The notes beneath the pieces were generated by a model. It saw only the letters and a program-made list of their open reading frames with translations, had not been told where the DNA came from and ran no database searches. The translations under genes and the position numbers were made by a program. A stretch of DNA of 64,000 nt, taken from Portunus trituberculatus. Taxonomy: Eukaryota > Arthropoda > Malacostraca > Decapoda > Portunidae. Location of the stretch: assembly GCF_017591435.1 (NCBI RefSeq), contig NC_059276.1, forward strand, positions 7,570,276 to 7,634,275, written 5' to 3'. Positions 50,061-62,726 of this stretch are shown in pieces (position 1 is the first letter of the stretch; every line of letters begins with the position of its first letter).

Positions 50061-50243
50061 AACTTTCTAAAAAATATAGTTTAGAAGAAGAAAGGAAAGT
50101 CTACAAGTATTATTCTATCATAGGCCGCGAATATTGTAGAAATGAATTAGAAAAAATGTTGATTAATTAAAGAAAACCATAATTTAAGAAAAATGTATAG
50201 CAGGAATGTATGTATTTCTGTGTGTATGAAGCTGCAACAGTAA

Positions 50244-50244
<1 letters not shown>

Positions 50245-50338
<94 letters not shown>
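50245..50338. repeat. (AC)n ~46
   Basis: Perfect run. Confidence 0.96.
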
Positions 50339-50341
<3 letters not shown>

Positions 50342-50449
50342 CAGTAACCTTTCTTTGCTAAACTAAATAAAAACAACAAATAAATCATAGTGAACGCTAA
50401 GAAACAACGGGACACGAAGTATACCTCTATTCTCTATTCCCTCCACTCA

Positions 50450-50823
50450 TTACCGCTTAGAAGGGGCAAGAAGCGGAAGTAGGGGAGGCTGAGAACAAGG
50501 CGGCGGCATCAAGAGTCTTTAATACCGTGTCACTCACCCAATCCTCACCTGCCTTACTCACTGCATCCCGCCTGACCTGTCCCGCCTACCTCACTCACGC
50601 GGCGGTGTCCTTTGATAGTGTGTGTGTGTGTGTGTGTCAGGGTGGTTGTATCTATGCGCGGTGTGTGGGTTTATTGAGTGGGTGTGTTGTGTGTTTGTTT
50701 GCAGAGGTGTTTGGATTGGTGATTGTTGTAGTGGTAGTAGTAGTGGTAATGGTGGTGGTGGTAGTGGTATTAGTAGTAGTAGTAGTAGCAGTAGTAGTGG
50801 TGGTGGTGGTGGTGGTGGTGGTT

Positions 50824-50854
<31 letters not shown>

Positions 50855-50876
50855 AAGTAGTAGTAGTAGTAGTAAT
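50450..50876. repeat. Duplicated segment A: GC-rich leader plus (GTA/GTG)n
   Basis: Diverged match to 52430-52985: GCGGCATCA, CTCACCTG, CCGCCTACCT, CCTTTGATAG, a GT-rich tract, then a trinucleotide array at 50727-50876. A short (TG)n is at 50618-50637. Confidence 0.6.
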
Positions 50877-51009
50877 GTGGGGCCTTACTATGTCATCGCC
50901 TGCGTTAACACTACATCTCTTTTAGACACTTATTTTTGTAGCACAGTCTTAAATAACCTTAAAAACAACAATATGTACCTCAAATTAACCTTCCATTGTC
51001 TTAGAGTAA

Positions 51010-51440
51010 TATCATAGGGCGGGGATAAACAAAGTCCAATAAATGCAGTGAATATCTTTAATAGGGACTGATAAAGAGATTGCTTAACGTGTAAATATAA
51101 AATGGCGGAGAGCATTAAGTAAGGTTTATAAAAGGTTTCGGTACCGCTGCGTAAACGATAAGTAGCCAAAAGTACAGTAAATGCAGTTTATTAGAAGCTT
51201 TTTTGTACAGTTAGTAAGATATATACTCCACCTTTTTTCATTAAGTGTGGGGAAAATATTGCGAAACTCGTGTAATAACTTGGAGCGACACTAAAGAAGC
51301 ACAAGTTGACGTAAAGGAGTGTAAATTGATAGGCGGGAGACGCACCATCGCCACGACCACGAATGAACCTCCGCTCACTCTAAGCAAACGTGATATTAGT
51401 TAGAATGCCTAAAAAAAAGTGAATGAGACAGTGGAAGAGA
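51010..51440. repeat. Diverged satellite monomers
   Basis: Weakly matches the 48-50 kb monomer, for example AAGTACAGTAAATGCAGTTT, GGAGCGACACTAAAG and CTCTAAGCAAACGTGATATT in the same order. Confidence 0.55.
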
Positions 51441-51461
51441 AGTGACGCTCTATAGATACGG

Positions 51462-51537
51462 GTTTTAATTTAATCTCAGGCGGCGATTGTTGAAGCTTAT
51501 GAAGAAACGGTTGATATAGATAAGGTACTAAACTTCA

Positions 51538-51609
<72 letters not shown>

Positions 51610-51707
51610 GAGCGGGTTAAGTTTCTACGGATTTTAATTTCATCTCAGACGGCGAATGTTGCAGAAGCTTATAAAGAGGCGGTTGAATAGATAAGATGCT
51701 AAGCTTC

Positions 51708-51802
<95 letters not shown>
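51462..51802. repeat. Tandem duplication, each copy ending in (AC)n
   Basis: Copies at about 51462-51606 and 51627-51802 share TTTTAATTT, CTCAG-CGGCGA, GCTTAT-AAG and CGGTTGA blocks, then (AC)n at 51540-51606 and 51711-51802. Confidence 0.85.
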
Positions 51803-51804
<2 letters not shown>

Positions 51805-51950
51805 ACACGTCAAGTTTCAAGGAATATTTCGCACTAAACAAGCGTAAATAGATAAACAAAACATTATGAGCTGAGTTTATACTGAGTTTCAACGGGAAAG
51901 AAACGATAAATTCTATCAATTAAGCTAAGAAAAGTTAGTCAGAACGTTCC

Positions 51951-52158
51951 ATACAAACATAGAATGAACATAAAAAGAAAAGCGTCACGGAGAGAACGTA
52001 AGAAAAGTGGAAATCTGCAAGAGGTTGTCAGGCCTACACGAGGCAGTCCCTGTATGGGAAAAGCTATCTAATTCCATCTATTATCCCCATCCATAAATTT
52101 ATCTAAAAGCTCCCCATTGACTCTACAACATGAATACTCTGTCCGTTCCACTCATCAA
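51951..52158 (-). mobile_element. Non-LTR retrotransposon 3'-end fragment, abutted by a MITE
   Basis: Second copy of the fragment in intron 2. The minus strand reads DEWNGQSIHVVES then GSF before a stop, matching the LINE C-terminal signature. It is truncated where the MITE at 52159 begins. Confidence 0.5.
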
Positions 52159-52367
52159 AGTTCAATACCATGACGTGTTTCCATATTCATTTTGCTTAAC
52201 ATTTGGTGATTTTATTTAGCTTCAGTAACTTATGTGGGGGATGAAAAATAGCGAGAACTGTGGTCATTAGTCTGCTGACCTGCATAGAACCTTCCTAATG
52301 TCAATAAAATGGTCTAATCGTACACAAATCTCAATGTAAAAATGCATCCCAGTATTGAAGGAATTAA
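52159..52367 (+). mobile_element. TTAA MITE, left end decayed
   Basis: Left end AAGTTCAATACCATGACG; right end GTATTGAAGGAATTAA. Abuts a retroelement fragment. Confidence 0.85.
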
Positions 52368-52429
52368 TATCACGTTTCTCCTTCTCCGAAAACCTGCAAA
52401 CATGTCTTCATTAACGAGAAAGGCTTGGC

Positions 52430-52793
52430 TAGTGGTGATGGCGAGAGGGGGAAAGGCAACGGGGAACGCGGCATCATCAACAATCTTAGTCCTCGCGTCA
52501 CTGGTGCTCACTCCGGCCCACCTCACCTGACCCGCCTACCTGACTGCCGCGCGGGAACCTTTGATAGACAGTGTATGAGTGGGTGTGGGACCGTGGGAGG
52601 TTAAAGATGGAGGTTAGGGTTGTTTCTGCGTGTGATTGTATCTTTAAGTTGGTCACTTGGTGGGCGTGGTGTGTGTGTGTGTGTTTGTGTTTGTGAAAGG
52701 TGGTGAAATGGTACTTCGTTTATGCTTATTTGTGGTTGTTGTGGAAGTTTTTGTTGTAGAAGTGTTAGTGGGTCTCGTGGGTAAGACTCGTAA

Positions 52794-52884
<91 letters not shown>

Positions 52885-52889
52885 AGCAT

Positions 52890-52924
<35 letters not shown>

Positions 52925-52985
52925 AAAGTAGTAGTAGTACTACTACTACTATTACTATTACTGCTACTACTACTACAATCGCTAC
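52430..52985. repeat. Duplicated segment B: GC-rich leader plus (TAG)n(TTG)n(TAG)n(CTA)n
   Basis: Partner of 50450-50876. The trinucleotide part at 52792-52985 runs (TAG)n, (TTG)n, (TAG)n then (CTA)n, so the last two blocks are inverted. Confidence 0.6.
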
Positions 52986-53143
52986 TTCAAGGTGACCCGC
53001 AGCGCTACTATAAATATTGCACACCAGATGAGATGAAATGGGCGTAATGTGAAGGCGTGCGTAAGGAGATGAATATCCTTAGGCGTCATCACAACATCCT
53101 TGAACGAATAGAAAACGTAGTAAACATATATACACTGCCTCCC

Positions 53144-53195
<52 letters not shown>
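53144..53195. repeat. (CTA)n
   Basis: Perfect run. Confidence 0.94.
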
Positions 53196-53260
53196 CATTA
53201 ATACAAGTTCAGTTTAGGTCATTTATGAAAAAATACTGACATGATCTTGAGTCTTCCCTT

Positions 53261-53411
53261 CCTCCTCCTCCTCCTCCTCCTCCTCCTCCTCCTCCTCCTC
53301 CTCCTCCTCCTCCTTGTTCTCCTCTTCCCTTTGGATATGTTGATGTGGTTCTTGTTTACGTGAGCAACAAGCTGAAGCTAAAACGTAGAATGTAAAGAAA
53401 GTAGTGTAGTT

Positions 53412-53463
<52 letters not shown>
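53261..53463. repeat. (CCT)n and (CT)n
   Basis: CCT 53261-53313; CT 53415-53463. Confidence 0.94.
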
Positions 53464-53466
<3 letters not shown>

Positions 53467-53789
53467 GCGGTATAATTTTCCGTATATATTTTATTTCATC
53501 GTTGGCGGTGTTTTTTCAGTGTTCTCTGCGGTAAAGTCTTGGAAGCCACACTATCAGTACTCTCATTTTGCGCTCCATTGCCACCTCAGCACTGGAAAAC
53601 TCTGGCCACGGACGCTAGAACAAAACCTTCCCTCCGGTCAAATGCGCCGTTGAAATGAAGATGTCCTTTGTAGTTGATGAAATGTAAAGCGGGTTTTTTT
53701 TTTTTTTTTCATTGATTTTTAGAGGTTTCGAAAAATATCCTGCCTTATTTTCAGTTAGTGAGGAAAACATCAGTGAGCGGCTTACGTCT

Positions 53790-53833
<44 letters not shown>
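53790..53833. repeat. (TG)n
   Basis: Perfect run. Confidence 0.93.
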
Positions 53834-53834
<1 letters not shown>

Positions 53835-54287
53835 CAGTGATGAGAGAACATGGCGTATAATACTGGTTTTAATGATATTCCTCTTGCTTTTATCATATTC
53901 CCATCTATTCCTCCCTCATTTGTCACCTTATCTGCTCATCTACCTGTGTTTCCATCCAGTACAAGTCTATTTTTCTCTTTTTTTTTCTCTCATTTATCTT
54001 GTTATCTCTCTCCGTGTCTGTTTCTATCTACCTGCAAACAATTCTTCTTCTTCTCTGTTTTATCATTTGTCTTCTTATCTCCTCGTGTGTGTCTGCTTAT
54101 ATCTACTACCAACCTATTTCGTGTTTATCTATGTCTTCTTTATCTCCTCTTCTATCTATTTCCTGTTTTACTCCCTCGTTTTTTATTCCTTATCTCTCTC
54201 CCACGTCGGTTTTTGCATCAACTTTTTAATTATTTCGCTTCTAACAACTTTTTTTTTGTCTTTCACTCATTTCATCACTTCCTATCC

Positions 54288-54290
<3 letters not shown>
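53834..54290. other. Pyrimidine-rich, no gene
   Basis: CTTATCTCTC and TCTATCTACC-type motifs recur loosely. Confidence 0.55.
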
Positions 54291-54339
<49 letters not shown>

Positions 54340-54589
54340 TTACTCGTGTATCATATTGACTTGTATTTTTTCGGCCTACTTTACCTTCAATTCATCTTTT
54401 TTTTTTCTTTACTACAGCTTAGTATTACATTTTCTCATAAGCGCTTTTCATGTGTATCTTTTGCTCACCTGTTTATCAATAGAGGAGGGAGAAATGTCAT
54501 CAGGGAGTCTCGTTTATATAAATTTCAGGCTTTGTGTTGTAAAAATGTTCTTGTGTTTATGAGCAGTAAGTTAGAGACACTTTCCTCAC

Positions 54590-54677
<88 letters not shown>
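54291..54677. repeat. Two (CT)n tracts
   Basis: 54291-54335 and 54596-54677. Confidence 0.95.
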
Positions 54678-54682
<5 letters not shown>

Positions 54683-55847
54683 TATTGAGAACGTAAAAAT
54701 TCCTATAATATTTTACAATTATGTCGCTGTTTGCCTTTGTTTTTCCTTTTTCTCTGTGTTAAGTTGAAATAAGTAATAACACGACTATATTGTTGCTCTG
54801 GTATCCTCTTATAATACTTTTTTCTTATTCATGTTTTCCCGATCTGTTTTTTTTCATTTCCTTCTCAGTAAGTGTTTTTTTTTTTTTTTTTGTGTGTGTG
54901 ATATTGCATCCTTTCACTTATTTTCCTTGATCTGTTTGTTGCTTGGTTCTCTTGCTTTCAAATTATGCTGCTTCTGCTTTCCTACATTAATTTACTCTTC
55001 CTAACATCTTTTCCTGAGTGCATTTTCTCTATATATATTAATATCCTTGTGAATTTTGATCATATGTTGATTTGTATGGCTGATAAAGGCTTCTTCCTGA
55101 TAACTCTCTTCTTTATCTCTACTAAACGCTGCATTTCACTTAATTTCCCTCTCCATCTCTTTGTTGCATATCTTTCTGTGTTTATTTAAGCTTTCTTTCT
55201 GTAATTTCCCTTTTGTTTATCCACCCTAAGTTGTTTTTTTACAGCTATTAAATGTCTTTCTAATATTTTTCCTCTATTTCCATTTTGTTTATTTTCCTCT
55301 CCGTCTCTTTGTTGCATATCATTCTAGTATTAATTAAGCTTTCTACCTTCAATGTTCTCCTTATATCTCTACCCTAAGTTGCCTTTTACAGTTAATAAAT
55401 GTATATATGTGATATTCTTCCTCTATGTTCATTCTGTTTATTTCATTGTAGTATATCTTTCTATATCTATTAAAGCTTTCTTCCTGTAATTTCCCTCTTC
55501 TGTCTCTACCTAAGTTAATTCTTCCAGTTAATAAAGGTATTTTCTAATATTCTTTCTCTTTATCCATTATTTCGTATTGGCAGTAACGGTTTTTCCATAT
55601 AATTTCCTTCTATAACTTCCATATGCTCTTCTCTATAGGTAATTTAGCTTTTTTTCTTGTATTTCTCTCTCCGTATCTCTGCCCTGCGTGTCTGCCTATG
55701 AGGTGAAGGGCGGCAGGGTGGGAGGGCGGCTGGGTGGTGGTCCCGTCTCCCTCGCAGGACTGACAACGTAATCAGGTCATCTCCAACGAGGGACAGCTGA
55801 TGTATGTACTCTGTTCTGTGACCGTCCCGCTGACAGGACCTACCAGG

Positions 55848-55848
<1 letters not shown>
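54678..55848. other. T-rich, loosely periodic
   Basis: CTCTTTGTTGCATATC, AAGCTTTCT and CCCTAAGTTG blocks recur near 55155-55255, 55300-55390 and 55450-55520 at ~125-150 bp, suggesting a decayed tandem array. Confidence 0.5.
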
Positions 55849-56217
<369 letters not shown>

Positions 56218-56333
56218 TTAATACAGCTTCACCCAACAGAGGGCTTTATAATTACATTGGCGTTCTGTATTAGATAACTGGCTATTGATAATGAAGGCTG
56301 TACTAATCACTGTTCATTAAGCCGTCACGTTAT

Positions 56334-56391
<58 letters not shown>
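56334..56391. repeat. (GA)n
   Basis: Perfect run. Confidence 0.95.
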
Positions 56392-56394
<3 letters not shown>

Positions 56395-56577
56395 TTCTCC
56401 CACTATAAACACCACCACCATCACAACTAACAGTAACGGCGTAAGAGAAATAGTTATTCCCTTTTTTTTTTTTTTTTTTGTCTTTTAATGCCCCTCTGAT
56501 ACGGTCGTGACTAGCAAATAAAAGGGAGCAGAAGGGAGGAGAAGGAGGAAATGAACATTAGTATTCTACCAGTGAAC

Positions 56578-56693
<116 letters not shown>

Positions 56694-57039
56694 TTGAAAA
56701 GTAGACAGCCTCATTTTGCATCCTCTTCTTTGCACACCCTAAGGAACTGAAGGGAAAGAAGGGACGCTAAGGGCTGCTGGTGATGAAAAGGAGGATGCGG
56801 GGTAGGAGACCAGTAGTAGGAAGGGAGAGGATGCTGAAAGGTAAGCTATATCACTGAAAAATCACCCCCCCCAACAGGTAGTCCTCCCGTAGTGGGCTTG
56901 CCGTGTAATTAGTACCTGTAGCAGCTCATACGTTACCTGTGCGCATCGTGGAGGTGTCCTGGTCGGTGGTCCTGTGAGTCTTAATGAAGCAGCTGATAAG
57001 GGGCAGGTGAGCTCCGGGAGGCTGGCAGTGGGAGGGTTC

Positions 57040-57130
57040 TGGAGGCAAAGATGCAGTGGTTGGTTGGGGTTGTGGGTGTCTTAGTGTGTGGTGTGGTGTT
57101 TGGTGAGTGTGTGGGTGAGTAGACTTTATT
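57040..57130. repeat. ~72-bp minisatellite, outlying unit
   Basis: GTGTCTTAGTGTGTGG then GTTTGGTGAGTGTGTGGGTG, matching the array at 57262-57556 and separated from it by a dispersed-repeat fragment. Confidence 0.75.
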
Positions 57131-57156
57131 TTTATGCAAGAAGGGAAGCTGGAGGG

Positions 57157-57262
57157 CAACAAATATATTAAAAAGGCCCACTTGATTGCCAGTTCCCTTA
57201 AAGATAATGAGAGGTAGCCAAAAGTATGGGGCAAATGTCTTGAAATCTCCCTCTTAATAGAT
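57157..57262 (+). repeat. Dispersed-repeat fragment, copy 1
   Basis: Shares GGCAACAAA, TATTAA-AAAGGCC, TTCCC, GTTAGCCAAAA-type, GCAAATGTC and GGTGATTC blocks in order with 58893-59000. I recall similar sequence as common in decapod genomes. Confidence 0.55.
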
Positions 57263-57556
57263 TGGTGATTCTGGTTGTGGTTCCAAGGGTGTTAGTATGT
57301 GGTGTTTGGTGAGCGTGTGGGTGTATACATTGGTGATTTTGGTTGTGGTTGCAAGTGTCTTATTGTATGTGTGGTGTTTGGTGAGTGTGTGGGTGAATAC
57401 GTTGGTGATTTTGGTTGTGGCTCCAAGTGTCTTAGTGTATGTGTGGTGTTTGGTGAGCGTTTGGAAGGACAGATTAGTGATATTTGGTTGTTGTTGTATG
57501 GGTGTTAGTGGCGTGGTGTTTGTGAGTGTGTTGGTTGATAGACTGGTGAGTTAGAA
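57262..57556. repeat. ~72-bp minisatellite, about 4 units
   Basis: TTGGTGATTTTGGTTGTGG, AAGTGTCTTAGTGTATG and GTTTGGTGAGTGTGTGGGTG blocks recur every ~72 bp. Confidence 0.85.
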
Positions 57557-58559
57557 TATTAGTTAAAAAATTTTGTATGCAGTTTCTACTTGTTTTCAGA
57601 TTCTTCTATAATTTTTGGTTTGTTTTATTTTGGTGTTTTGTTTTCGTTTCGTTCTTTATTTTCTCTCATTATTATTTTGGCTTTATTCTTTATATATGTG
57701 ATTAATTTGCAGGATCCTTCATTAGTTCTTACGTGCAAGGTAATTATTTTTCCTCACCTTGTTTGTTTTGTCTCAGTTTTCTCCACAGGTAATAATTCAT
57801 ACTTAAGTTTCTCGTTTCTTCCTTTCTTATTTTATTTATTTCAAAGTGAGGTAGATATTTTAATTGTTACATATTTCTTTATTTCATGTACGAGTATTTT
57901 CAAAGGCTATGGAGGTGTAATAGTAGTAGTAGTAGCAGTAGTTGTAGTAATAGTAGTAGTAGTAGTAGTGGTAGTACATAAACTTGATATACAGAAGCTA
58001 CCATTTTCACACATCACCACCACCGCCAAAATAACCACACCCTTTTATTTCACCCTCTCTGTATCTCTCATTCTCTCTCTCCTTGAAGATTTACAGCCGA
58101 GACACAAGCGTGGAATCACCAAGTCACCTTCAGTAGCGATTGCATCCTTATGGCACCCTTTTATACAGCCCAGAATACGGTGATTACTTTATTGGCCCCG
58201 CCCGGAGCCCCACACACAGCGCCGCCTTCCCAAGCTTCATCTGAGAGAGGCACGACAGACGAGACTTATTGTTATATTGTTATGATAATTAGTTGCATAT
58301 AGATAAGGGCAATTTAAGTCTGGTTTTAAGGGCTCGAGGTATTTAAAGCCTTATGGAGGTGTGATTTAAGGTGTTTTTTTTATTAAGGCTGTTTTTTTGT
58401 ACTTGTTATTTAGTTTTTTTTCTTGTATTGTGTGGTGTTGGATTTCCTGAGGTGGTGTTTAAGCCTGTGACTGTTAATGAGGCGATGCTACTTGTACAGT
58501 TTCAGTCAGCATGTTAGTCACTACAAGTAATATAGATATTCACCCGCATTTCTATATAT
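57557..58559. other. Non-coding; (TAG)n at 57918-57975
   Basis: T-rich then mixed; no exon supported. Confidence 0.5.
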
Positions 58560-58765
58560 TTAACCCCTTCAATAATGGGACACATTTTTACCTGATATTT
58601 GTGTACGATTAGACCATTTTATTGACATTAGAAAGGGTCTATGGAGGCCAGAAGATTAATTGCCAGTCTTCACTATTTTAATCCCACATAAGTTTTTGAA
58701 GCTGCATAAAATCACCAACTAGTAAGCTGAATGAATATAGAAACGCGTCATGGTACTTAAGGTTT
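58560..58765 (-). mobile_element. TTAA MITE, last bases of one end decayed
   Basis: TTAACCCCTTCAATAATGGG; far end GGTACTTAAGGTTTG. Confidence 0.87.
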
Positions 58766-58892
58766 GTCTTTTCATTTACACTTCCTGAGAGAGACATGTG
58801 AAAGGAACACAAGCTAATGATAACTCACTTCTTTTCGTCATTCAAATCTACATAGTCGCTGGTTTTCTTTTTTTAAGCAAGTGAGAAGCCAG

Positions 58893-59000
58893 ACAAGGGC
58901 AACAAAATATTAAGAAAAGGCCGTTTTGAGTGCTGCTTCCCCAACAGAAAAGAGTTAGCCAAAATTAAGGAACAAATGTCCTTCTACAAAGAGGTGATTC
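58893..59000 (+). repeat. Dispersed-repeat fragment, copy 2
   Basis: Partner of 57157-57262, same order and orientation. Confidence 0.55.
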
Positions 59001-59420
59001 AAGAAGTCGCTGTGGTAGCCTCACCAGGATTCTTAAATGCTTTGCTTTCTCACCATCTTTCAAAAGGCTTTAGTTGTAGATGTTCATGTTTTTTTTTAGG
59101 GCATTTTTATTGTTCCCGTGATGGATTGGTAAGAATTTTTTATTATTATAAGGAGAAACTGTCTTCAAAACATGGGTAATCGTGTCTGTGGCCTTGGAAA
59201 TCTGTCGTGGTGAGAGAGCAAGGCGATTCTGTATGAGGGCGATAGACACTCCTGCACCGCCACCCACCTCTCAGTTCATAGCAAGACCCAACACTTGACA
59301 CGCCTCGCCACGCGCTGTCAAGATAAGACACTCTGTTTATTGATCTTTACTTGAAAACAGTCACGCTTGAAAAAAATATATCATTGCTTCTAGTCAGATA
59401 AAAGGATGAAATAGTAAAAA

Positions 59421-59423
<3 letters not shown>
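59001..59423. other. Non-coding unique sequence
   Basis: Nothing recognised. Confidence 0.5.
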
Positions 59424-59484
<61 letters not shown>

Positions 59485-59594
59485 TTTGTAGTGTGAAAGT
59501 CTTGAAGTCAAAAAAAGAAAGAAAGATAGGAAATTAAATAAGTTGATAAATAAAGAGAAGAGAAATTAATGAAGAAAATTAAAAGAGTTGATTT

Positions 59595-59683
<89 letters not shown>
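59424..59683. repeat. (TG)n and (CT)n
   Basis: TG 59424-59482; CT 59599-59683. Confidence 0.95.
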
Positions 59684-59687
<4 letters not shown>

Positions 59688-60153
59688 CTTTCTGCCTCCT
59701 TTCTTCCTTCCTTCATCATTTTCCTCAGTTTTCTCTCCTGTTTTAGCATCGTAGCAATCCACTCCACCATTCTCTCTCTCCTACTTCCCCTCTTCCCTCC
59801 ATCCCTCCCTTCCTCCTTCTCTGCATCCCTCCTTCCTCTTTCCTCCATCCCTCCTTCCCTCCCTCCCTCCTTCCCTCCCTCCAGCAGCCAGTAGACTTTT
59901 TCCTTAATCTTGAGCGCTCAGGTTGAAAAATGAGGGAAGAAAAAAAGAGAGATTTTTTTGACGAAATTCAATCCTTGGGTTAATGATGCCGGCGGCTACC
60001 CACGCTTGCTTCTCCAGACGCTAATTAAGGCCGACCCGCTCACCTGTAACGACCAATTAGCCCTAACGATCCTGTGAGACGTAATTACCTGCCTATAATA
60101 CATATAACAAATGAATAGAGTAGAATTTGTTCAGAGTTTTAATATTTTTGAGT

Positions 60154-60155
<2 letters not shown>

Positions 60156-60207
<52 letters not shown>
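60156..60207. repeat. (TG)n
   Basis: Perfect run. Confidence 0.95.
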
Positions 60208-60209
<2 letters not shown>

Positions 60210-60396
60210 CCATTGTTTTGCTTTGAGGTTGTAAGTTTAGTTTCTGTTAAGTTTATCTCTTTGTTTTTCTTTCTATTTGTTTTTCTGTGATTTTTCTTCG
60301 TATGTTTCATGTTTCTGATATTTGTTTTCCAGTCAATTTTTTTCTGTAAGTGGAAAACATATTTATTGCTCGACAACTTTGCTACAAAAAGTTATG

Positions 60397-60400
<4 letters not shown>

Positions 60401-60480
<80 letters not shown>

Positions 60481-60547
60481 ATTTGTTATTAATACTTTGG
60501 TAGCAAACATTATGAGTGCAGGAGAGAGAGAGAGAGAGAGAGAGAGA
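60401..60547. repeat. (CT)n(GT)n and (GA)n
   Basis: CT 60401-60468, GT 60469-60480, GA 60521-60547. Confidence 0.94.
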
Positions 60548-60673
60548 ATAAAGGCAGCTTGTTTTAGTTCGTCCAGCGGTAATCTCTCATATTACCTGGT
60601 ATAAAATGCTCTTCTTTCTGTGCTGATGCCAAGTAATCAGGCTGGTAGAGAGACCGGTGTGAACAATGGCCCC

Positions 60674-60675
<2 letters not shown>

Positions 60676-60746
<71 letters not shown>
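60676..60746. repeat. (TG)n
   Basis: Perfect run. Confidence 0.95.
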
Positions 60747-60747
<1 letters not shown>

Positions 60748-61842
60748 GGTTCCACGTTTCTATTTCCTTTCCCTTTTTTCTCTTCTAAATTTCTCTTGTT
60801 TGAGTTTCTCTTGTTCCTTTTTCTCTTTTTTGCACTTTTCTTTCGTTTTTTTTTTGTGTGTTGTTTTGTTTGTGTGGTCTTTGTTTATTCCGTTTATATC
60901 CTTGTTTGTTTTCCTTTGACTTAGTTTTGTCTCTTTTCTTATCTATATTTTTCTTTTTTGTCTATTCCTCCTTCCTTGTCTTTATTTTCTTCATTGCATT
61001 TTCTTTACGCTTCTTTTCGACTTACTTATATTTTACTCAACCTTAGAGAGACATAAGATAGAGAAACACACACACACACACACACACACACACCTTTTCC
61101 GTCCCCTCTCCCTCTCCCTCTCCTTCCCAGTAGCCAACCCTACCCCTCCCCACCAAACCTCCCAGCCTCTCTTCACCAGATTCTGCCTCTTTTCCCGCGG
61201 CCCAAAAATGCACCTCTTCTCCATCCCATCTCGAAGACTTTTTACCAGAGCTCCACTTTGATCGCCATACGTGCGTCCAGGGCCAGACGAGGCGCGGGAG
61301 GGAGAGAGAGAAGGGAACGAGGGAGTCACGAGGGAAGAATATACACGAAAAATAGTAGCCGAGAGAAAAAGAATGGTAGAGACAGAGAGAGAAAGAAGGA
61401 GGGAGAAAATGGATGATCGTCAGAAGGCAACAACTTTTCCCAAAGAATAGGGCTTGGAAGTCTCTGGGTGGGTGAAGAAATTTTCCATTTTTCTTCCCTA
61501 TTACCTTCGATTTGACGGTCAGATGGCCTCGCTGAGTGGGAAAATGGGGGGTAGAAAGGGCCCAATTTAACAGCTAATTGCGCCCACTGGAATGCTTTGA
61601 CCGAGGAAACTGGCCACGGGCGAGTAAATCTGTGTTTGGACAGAGAAACAACAGCAACAGACCGGCCACCAGCAGCCCCGGGCACGCTAGGTTGGGCTGG
61701 GCGGCGGAGGGAGCGAGGGCCGGCAGAGGGACAGCGTAGGGAGGTCGCCACGCTGAACTTCCGTTGTTACCTGCAGTAGAACATCGCGTCCTTCTCGTCC
61801 TGCCCCGCGTTGATTGTTTGGCTGGCGTGTTTTCTGGCGTAC
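60747..61842. other. Non-coding; T-rich, (AC)n at 61066-61093, then GC-rich 61560-61810
   Basis: The GC-rich part has open frames in both directions but no start, splice or domain evidence. Confidence 0.45.
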
Positions 61843-62665
61843 CTGTGTGTGTGTGTGTGTGTGTGTGTGTCTGTTTTCCTGTGTGTCTGTGTGTTTGTGT
61901 GGGTCTCTTTTTTTTCACCGCTATCATTCATGTCTTCTAAATCTTTGGTGTTTCTTCTTTTGCTTATACTTTTGACTCCTAACTTACCTGTCCTTCATAC
62001 ACCTTAGTTTATGTTGGTTTTCCATTGGTGGGTCTTTTATGGTTTTATTCCTTTTCATTTCCTCAGACTTTGTGCTGTTGTTGCGGCGCCACACTAGTCT
62101 CTTTTTAATCATTTTACTTTCTGTACTCACCTTTAACTTCTCTCACATCCTATTAAGACTAAGACAGGTACATTTATTCATTATACCTTTGATTTTCTTG
62201 AACCTACTCATATATCTACATTTCCTTTAACGTTCATGCATATTTTCAATTTTCCATGATATTGTCAGAAATTGATGTATTTATTGAAATCTTCAGTAAC
62301 ATTCATTTTAACCCCATTCACTAACAACTCAGTTTATAAATCCCACAAACACAGGTTCCAGTAGCACACAATGACCCAGCGCGGCAGGATATATAAACAC
62401 CAGACCCTCCTGATCCATAATGTGACCTAAGCAAACAAGAGAATTGCTGAGGGATCGGGAAATGCCTTTTGCTTGGTCTCTGATCCTGTTAGTCCTCGCT
62501 CTTATTGGGTTGGAATCCTTTTACCTCAAGGGAGAGGAGGATCCCGGCATCTGCTTAGGGTTGAGCTGCGAGGGAGGCGTTTGGGGTCCCTGAGTTTATG
62601 CATTCTGGGACCAGATGAGAAGCGTTCGATTCCACGAGATTTATGCGATGCAGCAGGGTTTGTTT

Positions 62666-62670
<5 letters not shown>
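61843..62670. other. Non-coding; short (TG)n at 61843-61870
   Basis: A TATATAAA at 62389 has no gene-like sequence downstream. Confidence 0.45.

Positions 62671-62724
<54 letters not shown>
62671..62724. repeat. (GA)n
   Basis: Perfect run. Confidence 0.95.

Positions 62725-62726
<2 letters not shown>

Noticed and set aside
52342..52530. Small plus-strand frame with MSSLTRKAW
   Set aside because: Begins inside a MITE and ends in the duplicated GC-rich leader; no other support.
53758..54696. 312-codon plus-strand frame
   Set aside because: Starts in (TG)n, ends in (CT)n, and the middle is T/C-rich with loosely repeated motifs.
62389..62396. TATATAAA as a promoter
   Set aside because: No exon, start or conserved sequence found downstream.
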